64,000 nucleotides of DNA. Source: Microbacterium rhizosphaerae. GTDB lineage: Bacteria; Actinomycetota; Actinomycetes; Actinomycetales; Microbacteriaceae. Numbering within the stretch: the stretch's first letter is position 1; each line of letters starts with the position of its first letter. The position numbers and the translations under genes were made by a program. The stretch is from assembly GCF_034120055.1 (NCBI RefSeq), contig NZ_CP139368.1, forward strand, positions 1,364,001 through 1,428,000. Reading direction: 5' to 3'. Under the pieces are notes generated by a model. That model worked only from the letters and a program-made list of their open reading frames with translations, was not told the DNA's origin and searched no databases. This document shows positions 1-10,687 of the stretch, piece after piece.

Positions 1-80
1 GGCTCGACGCCCTGGAGGAGCGCGACCTCTCCGCACGATCCGATCAGCCGGACGACGCGGGCTCCGACGGCGGCAGCTGA
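1..80 (+). CDS. C-terminal end of a truncated upstream protein (partial)
   Basis: An open frame enters from the left edge (codons in phase with position 3) and ends at a TGA at 78-80. The roughly 25 visible residues are charged and hydrophilic, rich in Asp, Ser and Gly, which fits a disordered protein tail. It would converge with and overlap the 3' end of the flippase gene on the other strand by about 37 bases. Similar short tail-to-tail overlaps occur elsewhere in the window. No function can be assigned from so little sequence, and it may be a chance open frame. Confidence 0.35.
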   Translation, partial: LDALEERDLSARSDQPDDAGSDGGS

Positions 81-1273
81 GCGAGCATGCGTCTCAGCAC
101 GAGTGCCTGGTAGATCCCCACAACGAGTTCTGAGACGGCGACGGCCGCGGCGACGAGCGGCAGGCTGTGCAGCGCTGCGCCGATCACCATCAGGGGAACC
201 CCGACGACCGCGGCGATGATCGAGCCACGCGCGACGTATCGGATGCCGCCGAGCAGGGTCAGGCATGCGTAGCCGATCAGCGCCGAGCACGCGATCGCCG
301 CGAACGCGACGCCGAGCGGGATGCTAACCGCGGGCGGGACGTGGATGACGCCGCCGCTCAGGATGTCGGATGCGAGCGGGCTCAGGGCGGCAAGGAGCGT
401 GCCGCCGAGGAGTCCGGCGCCGAGACCCGCGAGCGCGGCTTTGCGGGCCCGCGCGGGGATCTCGGCAGGCCCCGCCTCCGGCACCCATCCCTGGAAGAAC
501 TGTTGGAACGGGGACAGGGCGACGGAGGCGAACTTGAACAGCCGATCGGCCACCGCATATGTCGGGGCGAGGGGCGCGGCGAGCGCTTGGACCATCAGCA
601 GGGGACTGGACACATAGAGCGTCGTCACGAGCGACGACGTGACGGCGTGACGCTGGCCGGCGAGGGTGCGGCCCATGCGCCGGATGCTGAGCGGCTCGGT
701 TCGGTTCGAGCGGTGAGTCAAGACGACGACCGTGAGTTCCGCGACGATCGCGCCAAGGTAGCCCGCTGCCTGTGCGCACAGGAACCAGAGCGCGCTGTGC
801 GTGAGCGCGGCGAGAACCAGACCGGCGAGGGTGCCCACGACGGTCGGCAGGGTATTGAGAAGGAAGAGACGATCGGGTCGCGCTTCGCCCACGAAGTACC
901 AGGGAGATGCGACATACGCGAGGAGGTACGTGAAGCTGCCCGTGGACGCGAGCGCGACATCGCCGTGGAGCAGGGCGGTTGCGACAACCGACATAGCGAG
1001 GCCGCAGACGGCATAGAGACACACGCGCGTCGCTGTGGCCTCTCGCAGGAGTCCCGGACGCGCGGATCGTTCGGCTGCGGCGATGGTCGACGGGCCCGTG
1101 ACACCCCAACCGAAAGCGACGAGAACTCCGAAGATGCCGGCGAGGGTCTGCAGCACGACCAGCGAACCCCACATGGTCTCGCCGATCGAGGAGATCAGCA
1201 TGGGGATAGTGAGCAGGCCCACGATCGTCACGAGCCCCACGGAGGCGACGAAGGCGAGGAGTCTTCTGTACAC
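44..1273 (-). CDS. Wzx-like polysaccharide flippase / MATE-fold membrane exporter
   Basis: This 409-residue protein is hydrophobic throughout, with about 11 to 12 predicted membrane helices. It resembles the oligosaccharide flippase (Wzx/RfbX, MOP superfamily) type, which moves undecaprenyl-linked repeat units across the membrane. The start is a GTG at 1273, 13 bases after the stop of the upstream glycosyltransferase. It is the last gene of a three-gene minus-strand operon (two GT2 enzymes, then the flippase), which supports a role in translocating the glycan those enzymes build. The family is inferred from overall hydrophobicity and neighbourhood, as this family has weak sequence motifs. Confidence 0.72.
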   Translation of the reverse strand: MYRRLLAFVASVGLVTIVGLLTIPMLISSIGETMWGSLVVLQTLAGIFGVLVAFGWGVTGPSTIAAAERSARPGLLREATATRVCLYAVCGLAMSVVATALLHGDVALASTGSFTYLLAYVASPWYFVGEARPDRLFLLNTLPTVVGTLAGLVLAALTHSALWFLCAQAAGYLGAIVAELTVVVLTHRSNRTEPLSIRRMGRTLAGQRHAVTSSLVTTLYVSSPLLMVQALAAPLAPTYAVADRLFKFASVALSPFQQFFQGWVPEAGPAEIPARARKAALAGLGAGLLGGTLLAALSPLASDILSGGVIHVPPAVSIPLGVAFAAIACSALIGYACLTLLGGIRYVARGSIIAAVVGVPLMVIGAALHSLPLVAAAVAVSELVVGIYQALVLRRMLAQLPPSEPASSG

Positions 1274-1286
1274 GGCGCCCTCCCGA

Positions 1287-2291
1287 TCAGCGTGGGCCAG
1301 GCTCAGCGCGGGCCGTGAGCGACCGCCGGCGCTGCATGCCGTTCATGAGCCGGCCGGCATCCAGCATCACGGTGTTCGAGGCGCCGCCCGAGGCTGCCGC
1401 GAAGTGCGCGAACGCGGCGCCCCACTTCGCGTGTGACCCGTAGATCCGCGACAACTGCGCGACCGCGGCATCCCCCGGCTGACGTCGCGCCTCGAGTGTC
1501 GTCGAAATGAGGGCGCGCCACCCGTAGCCCATGTCATACACCGTGCGCACGAGCGCGCGAAGGGACCGCGAGCCCTGGTACCGCTGCGAGCTCGCGGCGA
1601 GGGTCCGCCAGGCTGACGAGGCGCGGAAGCGCCCCGGCGCCCCGGCCTCCCCGAGCACGTTCCCGGCGTGCTGGACGTAATCCTGCAGCACGTCGTCGAC
1701 GATGGCGGTTGGACCCAGCACCGCCGCGCACACCGCGATCCAGTGATCGTGAACCTCGACCGGGGTCGCCATCACGGGGAAGGGGAGGGCGAGATCGAGG
1801 ACCTCGCGCCGGAAGACGCTCATGGCCCCGGAGAACCTGTTCAAGGTCGTGAGGTCGAGGAGTTCTGCGGCGACCCGGTCGGTCGATTCGGCGATGGTGC
1901 GCCCTGACCCGTCTTCCGCCACGCGTGCCTGCCCCGAGACGATGGTGTGGTCCTCCAGGAACGGAATGAGACGCTCAAGCTTTCGCGGGTACCAGAAGTC
2001 GTCCTGGTCGCTGAGTGCGACCCACGCGACCGAGGGCTCGACCTCGCGGAGGGCCCGTTCGAAGTTGCGATAGAACCCGACCCTGTCGTCGTAGCCGCAG
2101 ACGGTGAAGCGGTCATCGCGGCCGACGGCCCGCCGCACGGCGGCCTCGACCTCTTCGCGGCCGCCGTCCGCGCTGATGACGCAGGACCAGTCCTCGACCG
2201 TCTGAGCCTGAAGGGAGCGCAGTTGGCGGGCGAACAGCTGTTCGTCCGGCTGGTAGGCGGCGAGTGCGATCGCGCCGCTCCTGGCCGTCAT
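1287..2291 (-). CDS. Family 2 glycosyltransferase
   Basis: A 334-residue GT-A fold enzyme of family GT2. It starts with the typical beta-alpha segment (IALAAYQPDEQLFARQL) and carries the acceptor/metal motif SDQDDFWYPRK near residue 100, usual in rhamnosyl- and other hexosyl-transferases of surface polysaccharide loci. No membrane helix is evident, so it should act at the cytoplasmic membrane face on lipid-linked acceptors. Its ATG overlaps the TGA of the upstream GT2 gene (ATGA), indicating translational coupling. Donor and acceptor sugars cannot be read from the sequence. Confidence 0.85.
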   Translation of the reverse strand: MTARSGAIALAAYQPDEQLFARQLRSLQAQTVEDWSCVISADGGREEVEAAVRRAVGRDDRFTVCGYDDRVGFYRNFERALREVEPSVAWVALSDQDDFWYPRKLERLIPFLEDHTIVSGQARVAEDGSGRTIAESTDRVAAELLDLTTLNRFSGAMSVFRREVLDLALPFPVMATPVEVHDHWIAVCAAVLGPTAIVDDVLQDYVQHAGNVLGEAGAPGRFRASSAWRTLAASSQRYQGSRSLRALVRTVYDMGYGWRALISTTLEARRQPGDAAVAQLSRIYGSHAKWGAAFAHFAAASGGASNTVMLDAGRLMNGMQRRRSLTARAEPGPR

Positions 2292-3253
2292 AGCGGGAAC
2301 CTCCAGTCGATGCCGCCCGCTGCATGCTGGAGTGCGGCCGGAATCCGACCACCGACCCCTCTGCGCCCATCCCTGCGGCCGGCCCGGAGCAGAGCGAGGA
2401 GTGCGCCTCGCTGCTTTACGGCGGCGAGGACGATCGCGTAATGCCGCGCTTCCACCAGGGTGTCCACGGCAAGTCGCATCCGATGACGGCGTCGGTGGGC
2501 GCGGGAGACCAGGACCCGGTTGCGAGCGCGGTAGTAGTAGCGGAATGGCGCGCTGACCGTGAAGGCCAGGGGACGGCCCCGCATCCCGAGAGGGCGCCCG
2601 AAGAACGGGACCGCGACCTGCTGACCCAGCTGGTGGGGCAGACGGATGTCCGCCGCGCCGACGATGACCCGCCCCGCATCCGCCACGCGTAGCGCGAAGT
2701 CGTCGTCCACGAGGTCGATGAAGAGCTCATCGCGCATGCCGCCGACGCGGGCGAGCGTGTCTGCCGTGACCATGAGACCCGACTGGATCGGCATGTCCAC
2801 CCGGAGAAGGCCATTGCGGTCCGTGCGTCCCTGCCTGACGCCCGCGAAGTGCTCCGGAGCGGCCCCGCCGACGGGGACGCCGCGGCGACCCGCGGTCGCG
2901 ATGGCGCCCCGCAGTGCGGAGACGAATCCCGGCGGCACCGCGGAGTCCTGGTCGAAGAAGACGACGAGGTCGCCGCCGCGGGGCTCGACCTGCGCGATCC
3001 CGGCGTTCGTGGCTGCGGCGATGCCGGAATTCTCGGTCAGGCGGATCACGTTTGCGCCGCTCGCCACGATGTCGGCGAGGGTCGCTGAGGACTCCGGGCC
3101 GCTGCCGTCGTCGACCACGACGAGTTCATCGACCTGCTGGGCGATCGAGAAGGCGTTCCGCGCCGCCTCCGCGCCCGGCCGGAAGACCGTCATGACCGCG
3201 AGCATTCTGTCCTGCGAAGGGGAGGTCGCATCAGCGGCGGAAGTGTCGGGCAT
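2288..3253 (-). CDS. Family 2 glycosyltransferase (rhamnosyltransferase-like)
   Basis: A 321-residue GT2 enzyme. The N-terminus has the nucleotide-binding pattern with VVVDDGSG and the later motif FFDQDSAVP, which corresponds to the DxD-type metal site. The layout resembles RfbF/WbbL-type rhamnosyltransferases, though the donor sugar is not proven. It is the first gene of the minus-strand operon that ends in the flippase. A TAGGTT box lies 9 bases before the ATG, consistent with a nearly leaderless transcript. Its stop overlaps the next start by four bases. Confidence 0.82.
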   Translation of the reverse strand: MPDTSAADATSPSQDRMLAVMTVFRPGAEAARNAFSIAQQVDELVVVDDGSGPESSATLADIVASGANVIRLTENSGIAAATNAGIAQVEPRGGDLVVFFDQDSAVPPGFVSALRGAIATAGRRGVPVGGAAPEHFAGVRQGRTDRNGLLRVDMPIQSGLMVTADTLARVGGMRDELFIDLVDDDFALRVADAGRVIVGAADIRLPHQLGQQVAVPFFGRPLGMRGRPLAFTVSAPFRYYYRARNRVLVSRAHRRRHRMRLAVDTLVEARHYAIVLAAVKQRGALLALLRAGRRDGRRGVGGRIPAALQHAAGGIDWRFPL

Positions 3254-3480
3254 GGCGTCAACAACCTACCAGCGGACCCTGGGCTGCCGCCGTCCGTGGT
3301 GCCCGTTGGGGAGCGTCCGCCATCGGCTGGTCTGCGCACCGAGTGCCGGTGACCCGGGTCCACCACTGCAGCGGCACGGCCAGCGATCGGTCATGCACGG
3401 GCCCCATCCCGGTCCCGGGCCGCCCACCGACCGCGGTCGTGACCGATACCGCCCATCCGAACTTCCAAGGTCGGAGCACC
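3254..3480. other. Divergent intergenic region between two glycosyltransferase units
   Basis: About 230 bases separate the minus-strand GT2 operon from the plus-strand GT2 gene. Apart from the two outward -10 boxes at its ends, I see no coding potential with a plausible start, no strong terminator and no clear operator. Confidence 0.5.
3263..3268 (-). promoter_or_regulatory. Candidate -10 box for the three-gene GT2-GT2-flippase operon
   Basis: TAGGTT on the minus strand, 9 bases before the ATG at 3253. The pattern matches TANNNT -10 elements. The predicted transcript would begin within a few bases of the start codon. Confidence 0.45.
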
Positions 3481-3486
3481 TAGACT
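3481..3486 (+). promoter_or_regulatory. -10 box of the GT2 gene at 3494 (leaderless)
   Basis: TAGACT followed by 7 bases and then ATG. No Shine-Dalgarno sequence is present, so the transcript probably starts at or next to the start codon. Confidence 0.6.
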
Positions 3487-3493
3487 GTCGGCG

Positions 3494-4279
3494 ATGCCGC
3501 ATGACGATGCAACCGAGGAAGCGCGGCCGCGCGTCAGCGTCTGCATGGCGGCCTACAACGGCGCGCGCTACATCGAGGAGCAACTGCGCAGCATCCTGTC
3601 TGAGCTCGAACCCGGCGACGAGGTGGTCGTCGTCGACGACGCCAGCACGGACGACACCGCGACAGTCGTAGAGGCCCTCGGCGACCCTCGGGTGCGGCTT
3701 CATCGCGAGACGCGCAACGAGGGGTACGTCCGCACGTTCGAGAAGGCGATGACGCGCGCGACGGGGGATGTCCTCATGCTCGCCGACCAGGATGACCTCT
3801 GGGTCGAGGGGCGTCGGCTCGCACTATTGGTCGCTGCGGCGAAGTCGGGGGTCGCAGCATCCAATCTGGTCCTTCTCGGCACGGGGGAGAGCTTGCGCTC
3901 GCCGGTGACGCGCCGAGTGTGGCGGCTGCATTCGGCCGAGTCACGGCACGCTCTTCGCAACGAGTGGCGGATCCTCGCGGGAGTGATCCCGTACTTCGGC
4001 TGCGCAATGGCGGTACGCAGGGACGTCCTGGACCTCGTGCTGCCGTTCCCGCCGTTCCTCACGGAGTCCCACGACCTGTGGATTGCCACGGTCGCCAACA
4101 ACGCGCGCGCGATGACCCATGTCGACGCGGTCACGGTCAAACGCCGGCTGCACAATGAGAATGCCTCCACCCCGCGCCCGAGATCGATCGGTCCCGTGCT
4201 GCGGGCGCGCTGGATGCTTCTGCGTGCCTGGCGCGAAGCGAGCAGGCGCCGCCGTTCTAGGGTGCGAACGCCAGCTTGA
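3494..4279 (+). CDS. Family 2 glycosyltransferase
   Basis: A 261-residue GT2 enzyme with the canonical N-terminus (VSVCMAAYNGARYIEEQL), the nucleotide site VVVDDASTDDT and the metal/acceptor motif LADQDDLW. No membrane helices are obvious. It is transcribed alone on the plus strand, apparently as a leaderless mRNA. Its 3' end overlaps the convergent GT2 gene by 23 bases, so antisense interference between the two is possible. Substrates are unknown. The context indicates assembly of the surface polysaccharide. Confidence 0.85.
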   Translation: MPHDDATEEARPRVSVCMAAYNGARYIEEQLRSILSELEPGDEVVVVDDASTDDTATVVEALGDPRVRLHRETRNEGYVRTFEKAMTRATGDVLMLADQDDLWVEGRRLALLVAAAKSGVAASNLVLLGTGESLRSPVTRRVWRLHSAESRHALRNEWRILAGVIPYFGCAMAVRRDVLDLVLPFPPFLTESHDLWIATVANNARAMTHVDAVTVKRRLHNENASTPRPRSIGPVLRARWMLLRAWREASRRRRSRVRTPA

Positions 4280-5156
4280 GGGCGGATACGCGCGCAGCGG
4301 AGGATCCGTGCAGAAGTATGGCCGGAAGCAGGGCGATGCCGTGCAGGCGCGACATGATCCGCCATTTCGCAGCACGCGCAGCGCGCTTCCAGCCCAGCGA
4401 TTGCGTGATCTGCGCGATCGACCGGTAGTACCGTCTCTCGTCGGCGAAACGCGTACCGTCGAGGAGCGACTGCTGCGAAAGGCTCTCGCTGTGCCGGCGG
4501 TAGGCGAAGGCCTGCGTGGGCTCGTAGCGCAGCGCCCGGCCGTCGAGAGCGAGGTCGAGCAGCAGGGCGAGATCGAGGATGATCGGCAGGTCGTCGTGGA
4601 ATTCGAAGCGGCGCACCGTATCGGTGCGAAACATGAGCGAGGGCCAGTACAGCCAGTCGCCGACGAGCAGGCTTCGCGCGAGGTCCTCCCCGCGGAGCGT
4701 CGTGGCGTGGCGAGGGGTGAGCAGGCGGAGCTTCACGGTGTCGGCGAGTGATCCTCCCGGCTCGCCGTCTGAACCGATGACGGTCACCCCGAGCTGGAAG
4801 ATGTCGACGTCCGAGTTCGCCTGCGCCGTCTTTCGCATGAGGTGCACGTAGTTGGGCAGCAGCAGATCATCGCTTCCCATGACGACCACGAGGGGCCCGG
4901 TCGCCGCCGCCACTGCACGGCGGAAGTTCTCGGTGATGCCGACGTTGCTCTCGTTGCGCCGATAGACGATGCGTGGATCGTCGATCCCGTCGAAGAACGG
5001 CTTCACATCGACCGGGTAGCAGTCGTCGATCACCGTCAGACGCCAATGCGGGTCCGTCTGATCGAGGATCGACCGGACGGCGGCCTTGAGATCATCGGGG
5101 TCGCCCCAGAAGGGCATGCAGAGATCGACCACGGGCGCGGGGGCTGCAGAGTCCAT
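4257..5156 (-). CDS. Family 2 glycosyltransferase
   Basis: A 299-residue GT2 protein with VVDLCMPFWGDPDDLKAAV at the start, LTVIDDCYPV as the nucleotide site and VVVMGSDDLLLPNYV as the DxD-like motif. The C-terminal third has a hydrophobic patch near the end (ALLPAILLHG) that may associate with the membrane. The ATG at 5156 is preceded by TACGCT 8 bases upstream and no Shine-Dalgarno sequence. It is a single gene, convergent with the preceding GT2. The transferred sugar is unknown. Confidence 0.83.
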   Translation of the reverse strand: MDSAAPAPVVDLCMPFWGDPDDLKAAVRSILDQTDPHWRLTVIDDCYPVDVKPFFDGIDDPRIVYRRNESNVGITENFRRAVAAATGPLVVVMGSDDLLLPNYVHLMRKTAQANSDVDIFQLGVTVIGSDGEPGGSLADTVKLRLLTPRHATTLRGEDLARSLLVGDWLYWPSLMFRTDTVRRFEFHDDLPIILDLALLLDLALDGRALRYEPTQAFAYRRHSESLSQQSLLDGTRFADERRYYRSIAQITQSLGWKRAARAAKWRIMSRLHGIALLPAILLHGSSAARVSALKLAFAP

Positions 5157-5164
5157 CGACGAAA

Positions 5165-5170
5165 AGCGTA
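5165..5170 (-). promoter_or_regulatory. Candidate -10 box for the GT2 gene starting at 5156
   Basis: TACGCT on the minus strand, 8 bases from the ATG, matching the leaderless pattern seen at many other starts here. Confidence 0.45.
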
Positions 5171-5202
5171 CGCGCTACGGCCGGTCGTCCAGGGACGCTT
5201 GG

Positions 5203-5208
5203 TATGGT
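5203..5208 (+). promoter_or_regulatory. Candidate -10 box for the acyltransferase gene
   Basis: TATGGT lies in the divergent intergenic region about 98 bases before the acyltransferase ATG. The leader after it contains an imperfect GC-rich hairpin around 5222-5245. No good -35 was recognised. Confidence 0.3.
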
Positions 5209-5305
5209 CTACGCGCGGCGGGCGCCGGCTCGGGGAACCGGTGCCGCCACGACTCCCTCCGATCTCGTGCCGCGCATCCGTGCGCCCATCCACCTGTGAG
5301 ACCTG

Positions 5306-7441
5306 ATGATGCCCTCTGACTCCGCGACGACGATCGCCGCAGTGCAGCCCGCGGCAGCGTCGCGAGCCGGCTTCCGGACGGACATCCAGGCACTGCGCGC
5401 CGTAGCGATCACAGCAGTCGTCCTGGATCATCTGTGGCCGACGGTGTTCACCGGCGGCTATGTCGGGGTCGACGTCTTCTTCGTCATCTCGGGCTTCCTC
5501 ATCACGGGGCATCTGTTCGGCGAACTCGCCCGGACCGGGCGCGTCAGGCTCGGTGCCTTCTACGCGCGTCGCGTGCGAAGGCTCCTGCCGGCGGCTCTGC
5601 TCGTTCTGATCGTCGGCGCTGTCCTCGTCTGGACCTTCCTGCCGTACCCCCGCTGGGGCCGCAACGCGATCGAGATCGCGGCCAGTGCCGGGTACGCCGA
5701 GAACTGGGTCCTGGCGGCATTCTCGGTGAATTACTCGGCCCTGAATGACTCGGCGACAGTTGCACAGCATTACTGGTCGCTGTCTGTCGAAGAGCAGTTC
5801 TACCTGATCTGGCCGCTGCTCATGATCGGCGCCGCCGTGCTCGCTGTCAGAGCCGGACGCCGTGGCGGCCCGCGACGGCCCGTCGTGTTCACGCTCGGAG
5901 CCATCGCAGTGCTCTCGCTGGCTGCCAGCATCGTCTGCACAGCCATCGCGCCCTCACAGGCCTACTTCGTCACCTTCACACGGGCGTGGGAGTTCGCCGT
6001 CGGTGGGCTCATCGCCCTTCTGGCGCACCGGATCCGCCTCCACGGCTGGTGGGCGCAGATGCTCAGTGCACTCGGCATCCTGATGGTCGCCGCCGCGGTC
6101 GCGCTGTTCGGTCCGTCCACGGCGTTCCCCGGAGCGGTCGCACTGCTTCCCGTCGTCGGTACCGCACTCATCATCGGCGCCGGAACGGACGGTGCCCGCC
6201 TGTGGCACACGAGCATCAGCGCATCGAGGCCGGTTCAGTGGCTCGGCGCGGTGTCGTACTCGCTTTACCTCTGGCATTGGCCGCTCATCGTGGCGGCGCC
6301 GTTCGTGCTGGGAACGGAGGTGCGTACGCCCGCGAAAATCGGCATCCTGGCGCTTGCACTGGTTCTCGCGTGGCTCACGAAGAGGCTCGTCGAGGATCCG
6401 GGCCAGCGGCTCGACGCCTGGAAGCACTCCGTGCGGCGCACGATGATCAGCATGCTGGTGGGCATGGGGGTCGTCGCGATCCTCGCGGCAGGGCTGTTCT
6501 GGGGTTACAAGGTCCGGACGGCGGCCGACACGCCGACCGCGCCCATCCCATCGGGCAGCTGCGTCGGCCCCTCCGCCATGGCGAACGCGTCCCACTGCCC
6601 CGATCGGTTCGGATCGCCGGGGACAGCCGTGATGACGGCGAAGAACGAGTACTTCTACACGCCGCCGGAATGCAGGATCGACTCCACAGTGCTGAAGTAC
6701 GGCGACAGGACGACCGTCAGCCGGTGCGACTTCGCACACGGCGCACCGACTGCGCGCGTGTGGCTCGTCGGAGACTCTCACGCCCAGCAATGGCAGGCCG
6801 CCGTCTTCCAGCTCGCACGCGAGCGGGGATGGCAGGTCAGTTTCAGCTACTTCGGCGGATGCCCGGTGGCCGATGTCGCCTTCACAGGCTTCCGAGTCCC
6901 GTGGGGTCCGGCCGACTACGGCCTGTGCCGGCAGTGGTCGCACGACCTCGCGGACGAGATCCAGAAGGAGCGCCCCGACCTCGTGGTCACCTCCATGGCC
7001 GCGCGCGAGCAGCTGGTCGACGACGGCTCGGGGCGGACGCAGGGCGAGCAGTTCGTCCGCGGACTCGATGCCTTCTGGACGCGCTGGGCGGACAAGGGGA
7101 TCAAGGTGCTCGCGATCGCGGATCCGCCCCTGAATGGCGCCGTCCGCAGCCCCGACTGCGTGCTCCTGAACCAGGGAGATCCCACCACCTGCGCCCGACC
7201 GCGCGACCAGGCGCAGCCGGCGGATCCGATCGTGCGGGCGGCCACAGTCCTGCACCGGCCCGACGTGCGGCTGTTTGACGCCACGTCCACCGTCTGCGAT
7301 CAGGCCGAGTGCTACGCCGTGGTCGGCGGCATCCCCGTTTACTACGACGCAGACCATCTCAACCTGGAATTCGTGCGAATGCTGACCCCTTGGGTCGGCA
7401 GGGCGGTCGACCAGGTCCTGTCGAAGACCCCCTCGCCATGA
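5306..7441 (+). CDS. OafA-like membrane acyltransferase fused to an SGNH domain
   Basis: A 711-residue two-domain protein. Residues about 20-395 form a multi-helix acyltransferase-3 domain with typical features: FRTDIQALRAVAITAVVLDH, GGYVGVDVFFVISGFLI and the SVEEQFYLIWP segment. Residues about 430-711 form a periplasmic-side SGNH domain with WLVGDSHAQQW holding the nucleophile Ser block and a C-terminal DADHLN giving the Asp-x-x-His part. Such enzymes O-acetylate surface sugars: the membrane domain brings the acyl group across and the SGNH domain transfers it. Two consecutive ATG codons begin the gene. A TATGGT box at 5203-5208 implies a leader of about 90 bases containing a small hairpin. 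Confidence 0.9.
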   Translation: MMPSDSATTIAAVQPAAASRAGFRTDIQALRAVAITAVVLDHLWPTVFTGGYVGVDVFFVISGFLITGHLFGELARTGRVRLGAFYARRVRRLLPAALLVLIVGAVLVWTFLPYPRWGRNAIEIAASAGYAENWVLAAFSVNYSALNDSATVAQHYWSLSVEEQFYLIWPLLMIGAAVLAVRAGRRGGPRRPVVFTLGAIAVLSLAASIVCTAIAPSQAYFVTFTRAWEFAVGGLIALLAHRIRLHGWWAQMLSALGILMVAAAVALFGPSTAFPGAVALLPVVGTALIIGAGTDGARLWHTSISASRPVQWLGAVSYSLYLWHWPLIVAAPFVLGTEVRTPAKIGILALALVLAWLTKRLVEDPGQRLDAWKHSVRRTMISMLVGMGVVAILAAGLFWGYKVRTAADTPTAPIPSGSCVGPSAMANASHCPDRFGSPGTAVMTAKNEYFYTPPECRIDSTVLKYGDRTTVSRCDFAHGAPTARVWLVGDSHAQQWQAAVFQLARERGWQVSFSYFGGCPVADVAFTGFRVPWGPADYGLCRQWSHDLADEIQKERPDLVVTSMAAREQLVDDGSGRTQGEQFVRGLDAFWTRWADKGIKVLAIADPPLNGAVRSPDCVLLNQGDPTTCARPRDQAQPADPIVRAATVLHRPDVRLFDATSTVCDQAECYAVVGGIPVYYDADHLNLEFVRMLTPWVGRAVDQVLSKTPSP

Positions 7442-7560
7442 TGCGCTCCGAAACTGCCGGCTTCCCGGATCCCGGCATTGCGAGGGGGGCCGCATCGGCT
7501 GCCGCGCTGCACACCACGGCTAGGCTGACGCGAGCGCCGTTTCCCGAAGGAGCGCAGAGC

Positions 7561-7649
7561 ATGGCCTTTGCCGCCCAGGCCGCACCCGCGGGGACCGGCG
7601 CACTCCTCGCCGGATCCCGGCGTGTCGTTGCACGTGCGGAAGGCGGCGG

Positions 7650-7656
<7 letters not shown>
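7561..7656 (+). CDS. Possible 31-residue leader ORF overlapping the next gene
   Basis: A small frame starts at an ATG preceded by GAAGGAG at a good spacing, and stops with TGA at 7654-7656. This overlaps the ATG (7650) of the following membrane gene by seven bases. The peptide is Ala/Gly/Arg-rich with no recognisable domain. The strong ribosome site here and the weak one at 7650 suggest translational coupling, with this frame as a leader. It could instead be the remnant of a longer N-terminus or a chance frame. Confidence 0.35.
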
Positions 7657-10543
<2,887 letters not shown>

Positions 10544-10586
10544 CGTGCGACGGGATGAGCCGGTAATCCATCGGGGCGGGGTGGCG

Positions 10587-10603
10587 GGTCAGCGTTGCTG
10601 ACC
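10587..10603. terminator. Hairpin between glf and the convergent CWB2 gene
   Basis: GGTCAGC, a three-base loop and GCTGACC form a perfect 7-bp stem about 45 bases after the glf stop. A second, longer fold lies just downstream (CGGACAC pairing with GTGTCCG, around 10606-10649). There is no U-tract, which is common in actinobacteria. The site could terminate both converging transcripts. Confidence 0.45.
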
Positions 10604-10687
10604 GGCCCGGACACAGCCAGGGCGTCGGTCTCGCCTGGGCCCGTGTCCGAGGCGTCGCGTCGGGGGGTCAGCACCACCCGAGGGAAA

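Noticed and set aside
5954..7495. Long minus-strand open frame of 513 codons opposite the acyltransferase
   Set aside because: Its translation is Arg/His/Asp-rich without any domain and mirrors the codon bias of the acyltransferase gene, which has clear motifs on the plus strand.
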